From Xiphias gladius (lineage: Eukaryota > Chordata > Actinopteri > Istiophoriformes > Xiphiidae), in the NCBI RefSeq assembly GCF_016859285.1, contig NC_053407.1:18266632-18330631 (forward strand): 64,000 nucleotides of DNA. Reading direction: 5' to 3'. Shown piece by piece: positions 13,666 through 26,774 of the stretch. Position numbers and translations under genes: made by a program. Each line of letters opens with the position of its first letter. The stretch's first letter is position 1. The notes beneath the pieces are model-generated. The model had not been told where the DNA came from, ran no database searches, and saw nothing but the letters and a program-made list of their open reading frames with translations.

Positions 13666-16600
13666 GTCTCCCAGGTTAATTCCCTCGAGACGCAGCCTGT
13701 GCGGAGCCACAGCTTTCGGTTTCTGGAACAAGACTGTGCCACCATGTTTACTGGAGCTGCTTCTCTGACCTTGGAGTACTTCATAACCACTGGTAACATT
13801 GAGACAAAGTCAAACATGTAAAGGGAGAAAATGTGAAACTAAACTGTTGCTAAATTGGGAATGATTAAACAGTTCTGAATGTGCTCTGATTCCTTCCAGC
13901 AGAGTTGAGTGTTGCTGTTCTCTGTAAGTTGGTGCTGTACTCACATGGCTCCTCCACCAGGAGCTGCACAGGAAGCTTATATCAGAAATGGGGCAGAAGG
14001 GGATGAAGGTGAAAAAGCTTCCCCTAAGGGTGAGTTATTCGCTTAATTGCTTATGCTTAACTTGTAAGAGTCACTTTTTCACAGCTATACTGCGCTACAG
14101 AACAAGGTTTTAAGATGCCATTACAACAGCCATTCTCTGTGTTTCTGTCAGAAACACATCCACATACTGTATATGTGAATTGTTGAGCCACTAAATACTG
14201 TAACTCTCCCTCCATTAAGAATGGTTTTGGTTTTTGGTCATTTTCCCTGCATCTCACAATTTCAATCATTTTAAGAAAATTGTAGTATATCACATGCTTC
14301 TTACCTGTATGATAGAAAGATTTACATCATCTTAAAAAAACATGGGCACTGAATTACACTGAATTTAATCCCCACTATTTTCCTCCATGGACACTTGATT
14401 TTTACACTCCATACTGGCCAATTTAGGGGCTCATTTTATCCTCAGGAGCCACAACGATTTTAAGCTCAGTCACGGACCTTGAATCCAATTAAAAACCAGA
14501 TAAGCTAACACCCAACTAAAACAAAGAAAATATTCACGCCAACTTTGTCATGTTGATGCACCAGTGCATCAACATGTACGGCTGTCTGGGGGTCCCCCCC
14601 ATACAGCTGTGGGGCCTCACTTCCCAGCTCAGTTACTAAAAAAATATGTGCACCACTTGCCTGGAGAGGGTACTAAACATACTTTATTTCTCTTAAATAA
14701 TTGCTTTTCTACATTATTATCTTAACGCAGCCTCTTTTATGTGATCTGGGAAAATACCATTTACTCTTGGGAGCGGAGAGTGGCAACCTTGGATGTGATG
14801 TATCTCTTCACCTATGTCCCTGCTCTGCCACTCTCCTGCTGTTCGGCTCCTTTATGAGTCCTGATTCATTGGCAGCCATATGATATTAATAGATCTCTGT
14901 GCAGCCAGGATGGCTCTCTTGTGTGCTATGCTAGTAAGTATTATGTTCCCGGACAATGATTTTCAAAAAGGTATTCCCCAGACTGTCTCCTCAACTGTTT
15001 ATTGCATATGTGTACAGAATTTGTCACTGAGAGCCTCAGTACGCTGTTAGACTGTAGAAAATCAAGAGTTCTTGGTGTTACAATCCAAACTTGGCCTTGT
15101 GCTCAAGGTCACAGTGTATAGCTGCATAGAAAGGGATCTCATACATAATGTATACAATATAGCATTCATCGCTAATTAGCACTAACAGGAAAGGATGCCC
15201 CCTGATTTCCCCTGATTTTAGTCTCATTTGCATAAATATAATGGGACACAAGAGAGCGTAGAGCCCAATGTCTGTCCTCCCCAAGGGGAGGGGGAGAGGT
15301 GTTACTGGGATCTGGGTGCACAAGTGATAATTGTTAGAGCTGTTATTCTGACACCCAAACCATAAACTAGACAGTGTGAAGTGAACAAAGAAACAGTGGC
15401 TGCATCATAAACCTGATACTGACTTTCAACACTTCGCTAGATTTTTTTTTTAAATGTGTAGATCAATTAGCTTTTGGGCAGAGAACTACTTCACTTTGGC
15501 CATTTTTTTTAGTTTGACAGATGGACATTTTCCATAGCATTTAATTGGGAGACAGTGAATAAATGCTTCTTTCAGACAAATGTAATAATAGCACAAGGTA
15601 AATGGTGACACTCACAAGAACAGATTGAGATCAAACACCAGTGATTTTATCTTTTTGTATAAATGTAAAAAGGCTTTGATGGGGAAAACTGAGAGTCATA
15701 AAAAGGGGGCTTGAAAAAGGGGATGCGGTTGGGTGGAACGGTGATACATTATTCACAGGGGTGGGGGCCTTAAGTGCCAAATTAATTTGTTTTTTCTTTC
15801 CAGTTGGACGGCAGAATAAATGGGCGCTGTCAGGTTTGCAGTAAAGTGGCGTGCATTCATCTAGACAAGTGTTATTGCTGCACTGGAGCAATATGGTTTT
15901 AGCGAAGCGGGCCAGCTTGGTGGGTGGAAGCTGTGTAATTATCTCTGGATCCTATGATGGCAATGATTGCTAAAACAGCCAAGTGGTCCCAGAGCACAGC
16001 AGGTGTGACTGTCAGACGGCAGGTTGGTGGGCCTGTCAGTGGATGTGAACACACACGAGCAGTCGTGGCTGTGGCTGAGCAGACTGGTACATAGGTTTGT
16101 TTTTTGTCGTCTATGATGAAAATGGCACACTGGTAGTTGCTTGTGCAAATCACTAGAATTGGATTAAAAGGAAATAGCTTGGGTTTGATTTATTGCATGT
16201 TGGTTAATGTAGCCATGACAACTAAAAGTCTCTGAGGGATCAAACACCATATATCACACTGTGGTCCGATCCGAACACTTTCAACCTCATATCTGGCCTG
16301 TACTACCTATTCCTACACAATCAATCAAAGAATTAACATGTTTTTTCAGTTTGCCATTTTTCACTTTGCTTTATAATGATCTTGAAAATACTTTGAATAG
16401 ATTGGTGTTGTCAGATCTACTGTGGCACTGATTAAAGCAGACCAAGCAGATGTTTACATTTTTTTTTTCTCCTTTAATATTCCTCCATTGCTTCTAAGCG
16501 ACTCTGACAATGTGCAAATGCAGAAACACAGACATCTGCTGTGTTTCAAAGGACCAGCAGAACGGAAAATGAATACTAATGTCGGTGGACTGCATTTATC

Positions 16601-19600
16601 TATCTGGCATTCAAAAGATCTAAATGCTCTGCTTATTTACTGTGATGCACAGGAAACTTTGAAACATGCAGGACTTTCAGTGGTGCGAGTCAGATAATGG
16701 ATATGACAGATGTTTGCCAAGAGATACGGTTTTTATTGATGCTCTCGCACAGCTTGGACCGACAGAGATATTGCAACTGGTGTATTTTCTCATTTTGAGT
16801 TTCTGTATCAATGTCTGTCTGTGCTGCTGTGGCTCAACTAGTATGGACAGACAGAAGCACATGATAACTTTTACAGAAAAGTAATTTTAACTAGTAATCA
16901 TAGCATGGAACATGAAATATAGAGTATACATAAAATGCGCATAGTAATGGTTTTGCCCTCTTCAGTTGGTAAGTCTCTGCGGTGCAAATACTCACCAGTG
17001 CAATGGAAACCCAAGCAAGAGTATTTTTTTTTGTTTAGTTTTTTTTGTTTTTTTAAATCTATCATATTTGCCTCACTTCAGCCTGACGGAGAGTCAGGAA
17101 AAGATCTGTTCCTCCTCTTACTGTTGTGTGGTGAGAACACTGTTTGAGATGATCAACACTTACTCGGCTGACTAATGAGGTGGATTCATTTGGGGCAAAG
17201 GGGTGGGCTGAACGTCTTTGTTAGACAGGCCTGCAGCCCCCTTCTTTGCAGCCTGCTCCCAGGGGAGGCCTCACAGACTGCCTAATTGAATCAAGTACAC
17301 ATGGTGCCTCCCCCTTCACAGTTCGGCCCCTCCCCGTATGAGAGGAGCGAGGAGGAGAGCTCTGGCTTTGATGCTTTTGTTCTCCTCAGAACCATGGACA
17401 GCGCCAGGGGGCTTTGCTGCAACTAGTTGCCTGCTGCCGGTTGTAGAGGTACATCATCACTACAGCACTCTGACAGTCGCCATCTCTGCAGCTGTTCTCA
17501 TTACACTCTTGTGCTGAGGCTGAAGATTGATGCGTTAGACTGTAAAACACCATAAATTACCAGAAAGATCGAAAGATTCAATAGCCCATTTCATCTGTAT
17601 TATATAGAACACAGAGTAACATCCCGACAGCATAATTCATGTGTCAGTGGGCAGGTGGGCCAGACAGGCAGAACAAACGAATGTTAGGAAGACAAAGACA
17701 GGACGGTGTGACTGTGCATAGCTTAGTGCCTTATAATTTCTCCGCTTTATTCCTCAAACACGCCCAGACACAGACCACACATCCTCAGCGCCCCTCGCAG
17801 CTCAGCACCCTCATTTCAGAGAGACAGACTGGAGTTGTGCTTCACGGAAAGCTCCGCTTACTAGATGACCTCCAGATGCCAGGTTAATGAAGGATCCATT
17901 TGTGAGCCAGGGATTCAAATTGCAAGATGCAGAGCAGAGCCTGGCTAGTCTGTCTCTGAGAAGCATGCAGCCTCATCCTGTGGGCTGATCTGATTTCTCT
18001 AAATGTCATGTAGTATGTGTGTCTTTGCTCCAGTTGAACTTTCAAACTTTGATCTGGTACTAACATTTCAACAAAGCATTTCTATGCTGCTTGAAATTCA
18101 AGAATAAAGTTATTTTTGTGTTGTATTTCACACACTCTAGTTACAAGTGTTTTACTAGCTCAATATGTGGTGAGAAAAATACAACTGTTCAAAGAGGAGA
18201 AATTATTTTATACTACTATACATTAGGTGATATGTAGAGCTATTAACAATTGTCAAGGATTTAAAACCATTTTCTACATTCTAGAAAGTTCTCATTTGAA
18301 TCTGAGCTCTTGCTAATGTAAATATTTAGTATGTGTTCTTTGACCTGATTATCTGGTATCAGGTACCAGATACGGCTGGTAGACATAGGCTGCTGCCATC
18401 CTAAGGTCTTTCTTAATAAAAAAAATTACAACTTAGATCAGACCAGCGATTAGATGATAAATCACTGACTGGATCCACAGAAAATTTAATCGGCCACTAT
18501 CTTGATAATCGATCAATCGTTCTAGTCATTTGTCAAGCAAAAATTCTAAACATTCACTAGTTCAAGCTTCTCAAATGTGAAGATTTGCCGCTTTCATTTG
18601 TCACATATGGCTTTAAACTGAATGTATTTGGGTTTTGGACTGTTCGCCTAATAAAACAAGCCATTTAATACATCTCCTTGAACTGCGGGAAATTATTCCA
18701 GGCATTTTTCACTATTTTCTGAAGTTTTATCGACCAAGCGATTCTTCAATTAATCGAGTGAACAATCTGTTCAGAATATAATTTTATGGAGATTAAAATA
18801 GCCATAAAATTGAGCTGAATATGAATGATACTCATAAGTACTTTTACTAGACTCGCTCTCTGGCCAGTAACTCAATCATTACATACTGCCCGGAAAGCAC
18901 TATTGCAATGAACTTGGGCCAGATATGTCTAAGAGGCTAAAATGTAATTGTGGGGAACAGCTGGATTAGTCCAGGCGATGTATATCCGCTCCTAATGATG
19001 TTAGATAGGAGTCTGGAGAATACCTTCCAGCACACAGCTCTCATTTTGATGAGCCAGAGGAAGACTGGACAGGGATAATTTCAACCTCACATGATGCAGG
19101 CTCTGTCTACTAGACTGCTATGTTCAGTCAATCCTGAATCTCTATTGACTGCTCCGTGCAATCTCCTAGGCACTGTCCCGTCTCTCCTTTTTGAGGCAGA
19201 CCAGGAGGAGGGGTCGGTAACTCATGCTGTCCGTCCCAGGCAAGAGCACCACGCCCAGCGCAGCTCTCTGCTTGAGTCTCAGTGCTATTGTATGTGTAGT
19301 CTACATTTTGTCCGATTAACTTGAAAGCGACAGCATCATCACGCTAAGTTATTTTAAAATAAATGGAATAATGGTGTTGATATTACTTACATGCATTCTC
19401 CTTGACGTTAGATTTATAACAGTAGAGTTATGTGTTTTAAACTACATATTGATTGTAAATCTACTAGGGCTTTCAAAAGTCTTTTGAATGAGACTGATCA
19501 ATACTCACTTTGAGTACAAATTTCAAATTCATCAGGCCTCCTTATATAGTATTGATTTTGTGCAATGGCTGCCCTGAAAAGAATCTGATTACTTTTTTCC

Positions 19601-21480
19601 CCCCATCGGTCAGAACAAACACAGGCCTGATAGCAGCAGTCAGGTAGAGCTGCTGCACATTAATACTTCCACTGTGCCTTTTTGTGTTATATGATTGAAT
19701 TGTATAGATGTGAATGTAAAAGAGGGAAGGAGAGAGAGGAATATGATGAGGAGTATCGCTATAATTTGTGTGTTTTTGTCAGTCTTGTTACGTGTGATCT
19801 CTCTGCGTTTAATCATCTATTGCCACATCTGTTGCTGGCCATAGTGAAATTAACCTCGCACATGATATCAGTCAGCATTGTCTCAAAATTTACCTGCATT
19901 TGATTGTCAAACTGTTCTCCCGGCATCATCACCACTGCAATTGTTTCAACAATAACAGTAAGCATGTGTGAAATGCTTCGCGTATTATTATTATTTTTTT
20001 TTTATGGGCAGGGCTGTGTTACTCCCTACAGGCAGGACCCCAGGTTCAGATGCAGCATAATATATGCAGTCCTACTGCAGCAGAGCTGCAGTGTACAGTA
20101 ATTTCCGAGCCCCCCGCCGCCGGGCACAGTTGTGGTTTGAGAGTATTGCAGACAGAAGGAAAGGGAAGAGTGGAAGTGGTCCTGAATAGTAATAGCTTTA
20201 CAGACACTTTTCACACATTGCGGCTGCAGCTGTGCAGTTTAGACACAGTAGTGTGAGTATACAGAGGCGTTTTCCTAGTACTTCTCTCACACAGGGGTTA
20301 GTGTCTGTCGATCAGCTGACAGGATATGAAATGGGGCCACAGTGACATCTAGTGGCTCTGCCTTGTCACTATAAGGTGTCATGTGGATTTTGATCATCTG
20401 ATTCTGTCTTGATTATTTTGACCACTAGAAATAAATTAAAAGTGAGTGAGTTTAATTTTCGGAGTAAATTGTGTTTTCTAGTTAAGACAACAGTGTCGGG
20501 ACACCAGTTGGTAAAAGAATTTGGGTTAAAGCTGGCTATTTCAACTGCTTTAAGTGAAACTATTCAAAGCTTTTCATATGTCAAATGTATTCATCTTATA
20601 ATAATGACTCCAACCTTGACTGTCTCTCTTTTCTCATTAAAAATCTTTCTGCCCTACTGTTGTGATTTTCCATCTCTGTGTTGTGTCTGTGCTGGAATGC
20701 AGACACGATGATCCCCCCCCCCCCCCCCCCCATTATTTAATTTGTCCCAGTAACTGAAGACATGCTGAAATGTTGGCCGAAGTGATTTGATATAAGCTGG
20801 CCTTGATGGACAAAAGCAGAAAGAGAGGCTCTGGAGCAAACCAGGCTTGTGTGGGAGGGGGTATCAGGAATGTGGGTGGTTCAGTCTGACTCCAGATACA
20901 AGAGCTGAGAGCTTTAGAGACCTTGAACAATGAGGGTCATCATAAGCCAAGGTTCTGACAGCCGCTATATGGAAGAGCCCCAAGCACGTGGTTATTATTA
21001 TCATCACTTGGAGTGAGCAAGAAAAAAACATTTCGAAAACATCTAATCAGTGTTTCTAATACATGATCTGGCACCAAAACATAAGAAATATATAAATTTC
21101 CAGTTTCACTTAGCTCATGGGCATTCCTGGGAACTGTATTGACCAAACCCTGCATAAAGTACTCCATGACTCTACATTTAACAGAAAGCACAGTCATTAA
21201 AACAGCTCTTACCAGGCTTATTTACAGCTAATTCCTCAGTTGTTTACCTCATTCTCCTGTTGTTCTCTGATAAGGGCGGACTGGGGATGCAGGGAGCTCC
21301 TTGGCTCCTGTCTGGTGTGCAGGTTGGGCTGGGCTGCTCTGTTTGAAGTGCCATATGGAGGCCTGTATCTACACTCCACAGCTGCAGCAGACCGTGTAGA
21401 AGAGAGTTAAAGCTGTTTTGCTATTCCCACCTCAGCTAAATGTCTAACCTCACAGTCACCTCTGAATACAGATGCGCTGC

Positions 21481-21514
<34 letters not shown>

Positions 21515-24500
21515 TCACAATGAAGCCGTTCCAGCAGTGTCAGCTATTGTCTAGCTTGTCTTGCATCAGCGCAGCTCCAGCTAATGGCCTATCATCTGTC
21601 CATCTTTGCAAGGCTGTCCATCATGAAACCCTACTGAATAGCCCAGCCAGGTCATTAAAGATTGGAGCATTGTTCCGCACAAAAAAGGGTTGAAGGGTTA
21701 ACTTCTCTATTCCACTGTCTTATCTGATTATAGAAATGTAAATGATGCACCGAGACTGCAAACTATCCCGTCAGCCCCCTGCGCCTTCACTCTCCGTGGT
21801 CGATATGAAGCTAATGTGAGTCTTTAACCCTTTGATGGACCCCCGGCTAATGCCATTAATTCCTCTCTACACCCGATAAATAGTCTTTTCCAAGGTTGCA
21901 TGGAACCTATGACCGATGAATGCATAGATGAAACAGCACTGTAAATAGCCATCTTCTCCACAGTAATGTACACTGGAATGGGGGTAATTTATATGATCAT
22001 AATTTGGATCCATTGACCCTTTCTTCTTTGGCAGTTACTCCACTGACCTATTCTCTCATACTGGAATAATCAGGATGCAGGTCATTGGCTTTCGGACACA
22101 AAATGCTCTCAAGATATCCATCTCCTGACAGGATCTGGGGTGGAAGTTGGTGTTCCCCGCTAAGCTTTGTGATTACATCAGTTGACTGACCTCAGCCCCG
22201 TGGTTTCGGGAAGGGGTGTGTGAGTGGGTGTTGACATCATTGCATCACTTGTCTGCCCTCTGATGTAAATTCAATCCCGGTGACAGTCCTGCCAAAATAG
22301 GAATGATGTATTACACAACAGGCACGCCTACCATCCTCTCATCAATCATCATGCCCTTTTCACAGCCTCAGACAGGATGTGGCATGCTTTTAATTTTAAA
22401 CACATAAGCCGTTGGATCATTTCTGCAAAACTTATTGAAAACTTTGTTGTTAAAGTTTATTTCAGATACTGATACACTATGCTAAGTTTCATACATATCT
22501 CCCTACCGTTCACTCTTTGGGGTTGGGGTCCCTTTTGTATACAAGCAACATTAGCGTTTTGATGTTTCTCTGAACTATTCGACGGCAAGCTGGCTTCGCT
22601 AAATGTCAAATGGTGTGTTAGTCATTAGGCTTGGGTTGCAAAGCATTTTGGAAAGGTCACGTTGCGCCAGCAGGGAAAAGCACTCACTGATACATGCTGT
22701 GCTGTGGCTGAGTGTGGCCTGGATGCCAGCCCACTGTTGGCTTTAGGGCTGGTTTAGATTGCTTCATTGCCCCCAGGGGCTTAGTTATACTACCTATGCA
22801 TGTTGGAACATTGAATTCACAGAAAAAACACAGGATTTACAGAACAGCAAAGATTATAAATGTAAAGGCCTCCACATGTAATGTCATGGATTTGGTTTGC
22901 TGTTTTGTTTTCCTTTAAAACAAAGCAATCCCCAAAGATCTGGAAAGATTTCAAGGGGGTTAAGCTCCAACTGTTTCAACAGTTGCCATCAAGAATGACA
23001 GTCATAAAACTGTCACACTTGTCACACTGACGCTTCCAGGACGTGGCGCTAAGAATAAACTCAATGACAGAGGTCAGCGAAGGTTCAGGGGTGCCAATAA
23101 ATTCAACCATGACTGTAGTTGTTGCTTCTTGTCACATTTCCTATGTCTATGAATTGTTGAGCAGTTCCACCAAAGATTAGAGAAAGGTCTGAAAAATCAA
23201 TCCGGGACATTGTAATATGCTGCAGTTGTGGCTGTAGGTAGGTACCCCTGCTCTTTATTTTACACTGAGGCCTCCAGGATTTATCTCTTTTTTTTTTTTT
23301 TTTTGGACCAACTTAGCTGAAGATAGACATGATATTAGATGCTACATGAGCTCTTGTTTGGCTCTGATTACAGTTAGAAGAAGCTTTTAATGTGTTAATT
23401 CAATGTCACAAGGTTTTCAGTGTTACCAGTTTGTGTTGTGAAAATATGATCTATTCAAGAGATTCAAACAATTCAATAAAACTCAATATTTTTGCTTTAT
23501 TTTCACTGCCCCACTGTTGTATCTGAGCTGTGTGTGTTTGGATGCACTCATCGGTCGCACTGTTCATTATTCTCAGGGCTGACCCTGCTTTTACATGTCC
23601 GCTCTGGAACGTTGTGGTTTCATGGCAGCATAACCGTAATTGACAGATGTTGATTTACTGATAATCTTTGGCTTTGCTCTCACCTCGAAGGAAATGGTAT
23701 TGGCTCTCAGCCTCACACGTCCTTGAGTCAAAGCTGCTTGATGCCCTTGAACCCCCCCACCCTGCTCTCTCTCTCTCTCTCTATTGCCATATTTTAAAAT
23801 CCTTTATACTCACAGTCCAGTAACGGCTCACTGCAGATGTGATTTTATTTTGCTGACAGGGCACAGATGTGATTACATACAGAGCAAAATGTCATTTTCT
23901 CAGGGGAGCCCAGTAATTAAATTTTTTGGTGCCATAAGACACATTGTAGTCACAGCTCGTTGAAACAACAATTAGCTGAAACTCAATTATACACATTTGA
24001 ATGTTATTGCATGTATAGCCTAAATGCAGATCAATTATTACCAATTTGGCAGACTTAGGATTTGAATGGGAGTTTCCCCAGATATAATTCAGTGCTGCAA
24101 TTAATGAAGGCTTTTATTGTTTTGTGCATGAGAATTATGCAGATTAGGTTAGTATAATAATCAGTCAGTCTTGACTATATCAATAATATATAACTATTAA
24201 ATATGCACAATGTATAGTTATAATCCTATGTAGCATGATCAATGTCTATACTGGATATCAATATTAATGAGCAGGCTTAGCAGAAATAAAACCATCTGTA
24301 TTCACATCTCCACCTCCAATCACAAGGTGAACACAGGGTATAATTATGAGTGTTCACAACTGCTTCAAAAATGCCTTCTTGTTAAAGATAAGTAGGACAA
24401 TGTAACTATTGCTTCTCTCTTCTAATCCTATTATTCCTTGATTAAGATCTGCCACTGGAGCAGCACAGACATAAAACCGGAACCAGACAGCCCACACTGC

Positions 24501-26698
24501 TATGCTGAATTCCTGTGGTGATTGAGAGATCATCTTTGTAAACCACTACATCTTCTTTTCTCCGTATTTTTTTTCTTTCTGCTTCGATTGCCATCAGTTC
24601 TCCAGCATCCCTTTCACCCCTGTGTCCATTAGCACACTACAAGTATTTCTGCTCGGCTTGTCACGTGTAGATGGCGCGTGGGAGGGTTGAGGAAGCAGGA
24701 TGAACGGGGAGGATGCTGAGGCCAAATGTGGGAAAAGAGGAAAAAGAGTGAAGTCTGGGTCAGAGGGAGGGTTGAACCAAAGAAAAGGTGGAATATGTGG
24801 AGGGAGGGAGGAAGAGGAAGCTCCTGGGAGCTGCCTTGCCCTGGCAGGCTAATTGAAGCTCTGTGTGGCAGCAGACTCAGAGCTGTCACTCCCATGAAGA
24901 GCCCATTTGCTGCATTTTGCAGGATGTGTGCTGAATTCTGATTACGTTACGGAAAGTTCCAGCCACAGACCGAGACCCGAGGGGGACACCCCCTCTCCTG
25001 TGTGGGGATACACAGAACACATCCCATTCCCCTCCCCAGCTCTTCACAGATTATATGTAAACAGGGTGGGAGACATTCTGAACACGAGCAGCAACAGGAA
25101 AGCACAACATGTGAATATGAATTATTTTGCTCAGAGGATTCTGTAAATTTGTCGGGCAATTTGACACAAGACATTGTGATGTTAGACTCTGCGGGAAGTG
25201 TTTTCAGTTGTACAGTTTTCCCTTGTTGGATTACAAGAGATTATGTCTTCTTCTAGCAGAGCACATAGCTGCAAGCATCCAGTGAATTATTTATCACCAA
25301 TTAAAGTAGTCAGCTATGAAAATATTTATCTAAAAACTGAAAAGAGTAGGATTTTTATATGGTAAGATGCAGCAAAGAGCGCCACACACATGTTTATTAG
25401 TAGAAAATTTGTCATGCATGAGTATGAAATTTAACCTAATTCATTTTGGATTAGGATATATGGCACATGTTTTGACATGTACATGTATGATTAATAGAAA
25501 AAAATAGTTGGGCTGGGTTTTTTTTTTCTTTTTTCTTTTTTCGCATAGCCATTTTGCTAAGGTAATCTGTGTCCAACACAATTGAACTGAAAACAAAAGC
25601 AAAAGGCTAGCACATTTTGCTAACTGCACTGCATTGCTGTAAGAAGTTCACTGTTTACCTCTAAAATGTATTCTACAAAACAACGGACCAAATAGTTTGC
25701 ACAACGCAAACTATTTGGTCCGTTGTTTTGTTTTCTATAAAAATTGCAGATTTAGTAGTTATGGAGATTGGGAAGTGAGTATGTTTGGCGAAGCGCAGTG
25801 TTTTACATCTTTGATGTAAAAGTTCCTCCCTGCCCCCAAATTTGATCATTTAGTCTCAATCAGATCTTGTGCCGTCAATGACTGCCCCCCCCAGACTTCA
25901 CCGCTAATGAGCAGCCTAGGCAGAAGAGTTATTGATCAGCAATCGAGGGTTTCACATACAATTGCATATAAGCATGTGTACATACACACTTTAAGCAAAT
26001 TAAACTTTACTGTTTATATGAACACATTACAAAGCACATGCACGTGACATTCATAATGACTAAAATGTCAGCTTTTTACGTTTTGTCACTGTCCTGTAGA
26101 AACCATGTATCACTAAAGCATCAACTTTTCATGAGCTAATAAAAACAGCCCTGTTTGTTTAAAATTTTGATTATACATGGTTTTCACTTGACAGTGACAA
26201 TTTGTTTATATTTCGTTTTGATTTTCCAAAAACTTATTTTACAGTTTAAATTCAACTCTTACTGAACCGAAATATTTGTTTTACACAGCACTAGTGATTT
26301 GACATCAGAACCTCACTGGGTTGAGTGAAGTTGGGAATAAATGCTCAGGGGTTGCCACAGGTGCTGCACAGCATGTCACATAGAAATCATTAGTCAGTCC
26401 CCATCAATCTGCTTATCCAGGCTAAAACAGAATTCATCCGGGGGCTGGTATTTACTGAGCAGGAACCTCCCTTTGATTCCATTGATTTTTACACGCTGCT
26501 TCCAGGCATAAAGATAAGGTTTGAGTTACTCTTACAGATAAAAGTATATTAATAATCTGGATCTGACGAAAAAAAGATACAATAATAATACATTGTTTAT
26601 GGGAAAGTCAAAGAGAGAATTTTTGTAAAGTCACTCTTCTGAATGATTTAGAAGCCATTAATACATATGATATAATACATACATATTATATTATAATA

Positions 26699-26774
<76 letters not shown>

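Noticed and set aside
13961-14029. Alternative frame of the exon (AAQEAYIRNGAEGDEGEKAS)
   Set aside because: It closes in phase if the exon at 13,900-13,931 is ignored, but the frame ELHRKLISEMG, then KVKKLPLR, matches CCDC33 and is supported once that exon is included.
17351-17430. Acceptor-like site followed by FGPSPYERSEEESSGF and a stop
   Set aside because: It could be read as a terminal exon, but its phase does not fit ccdc33 (the required frame hits TGA) and no family was recognised.
20341-20360. acatctagtggc motif, and a similar gccacctagtgg at 61,230
   Set aside because: Short motifs common in many vertebrate repeats, with no element boundaries visible around them.
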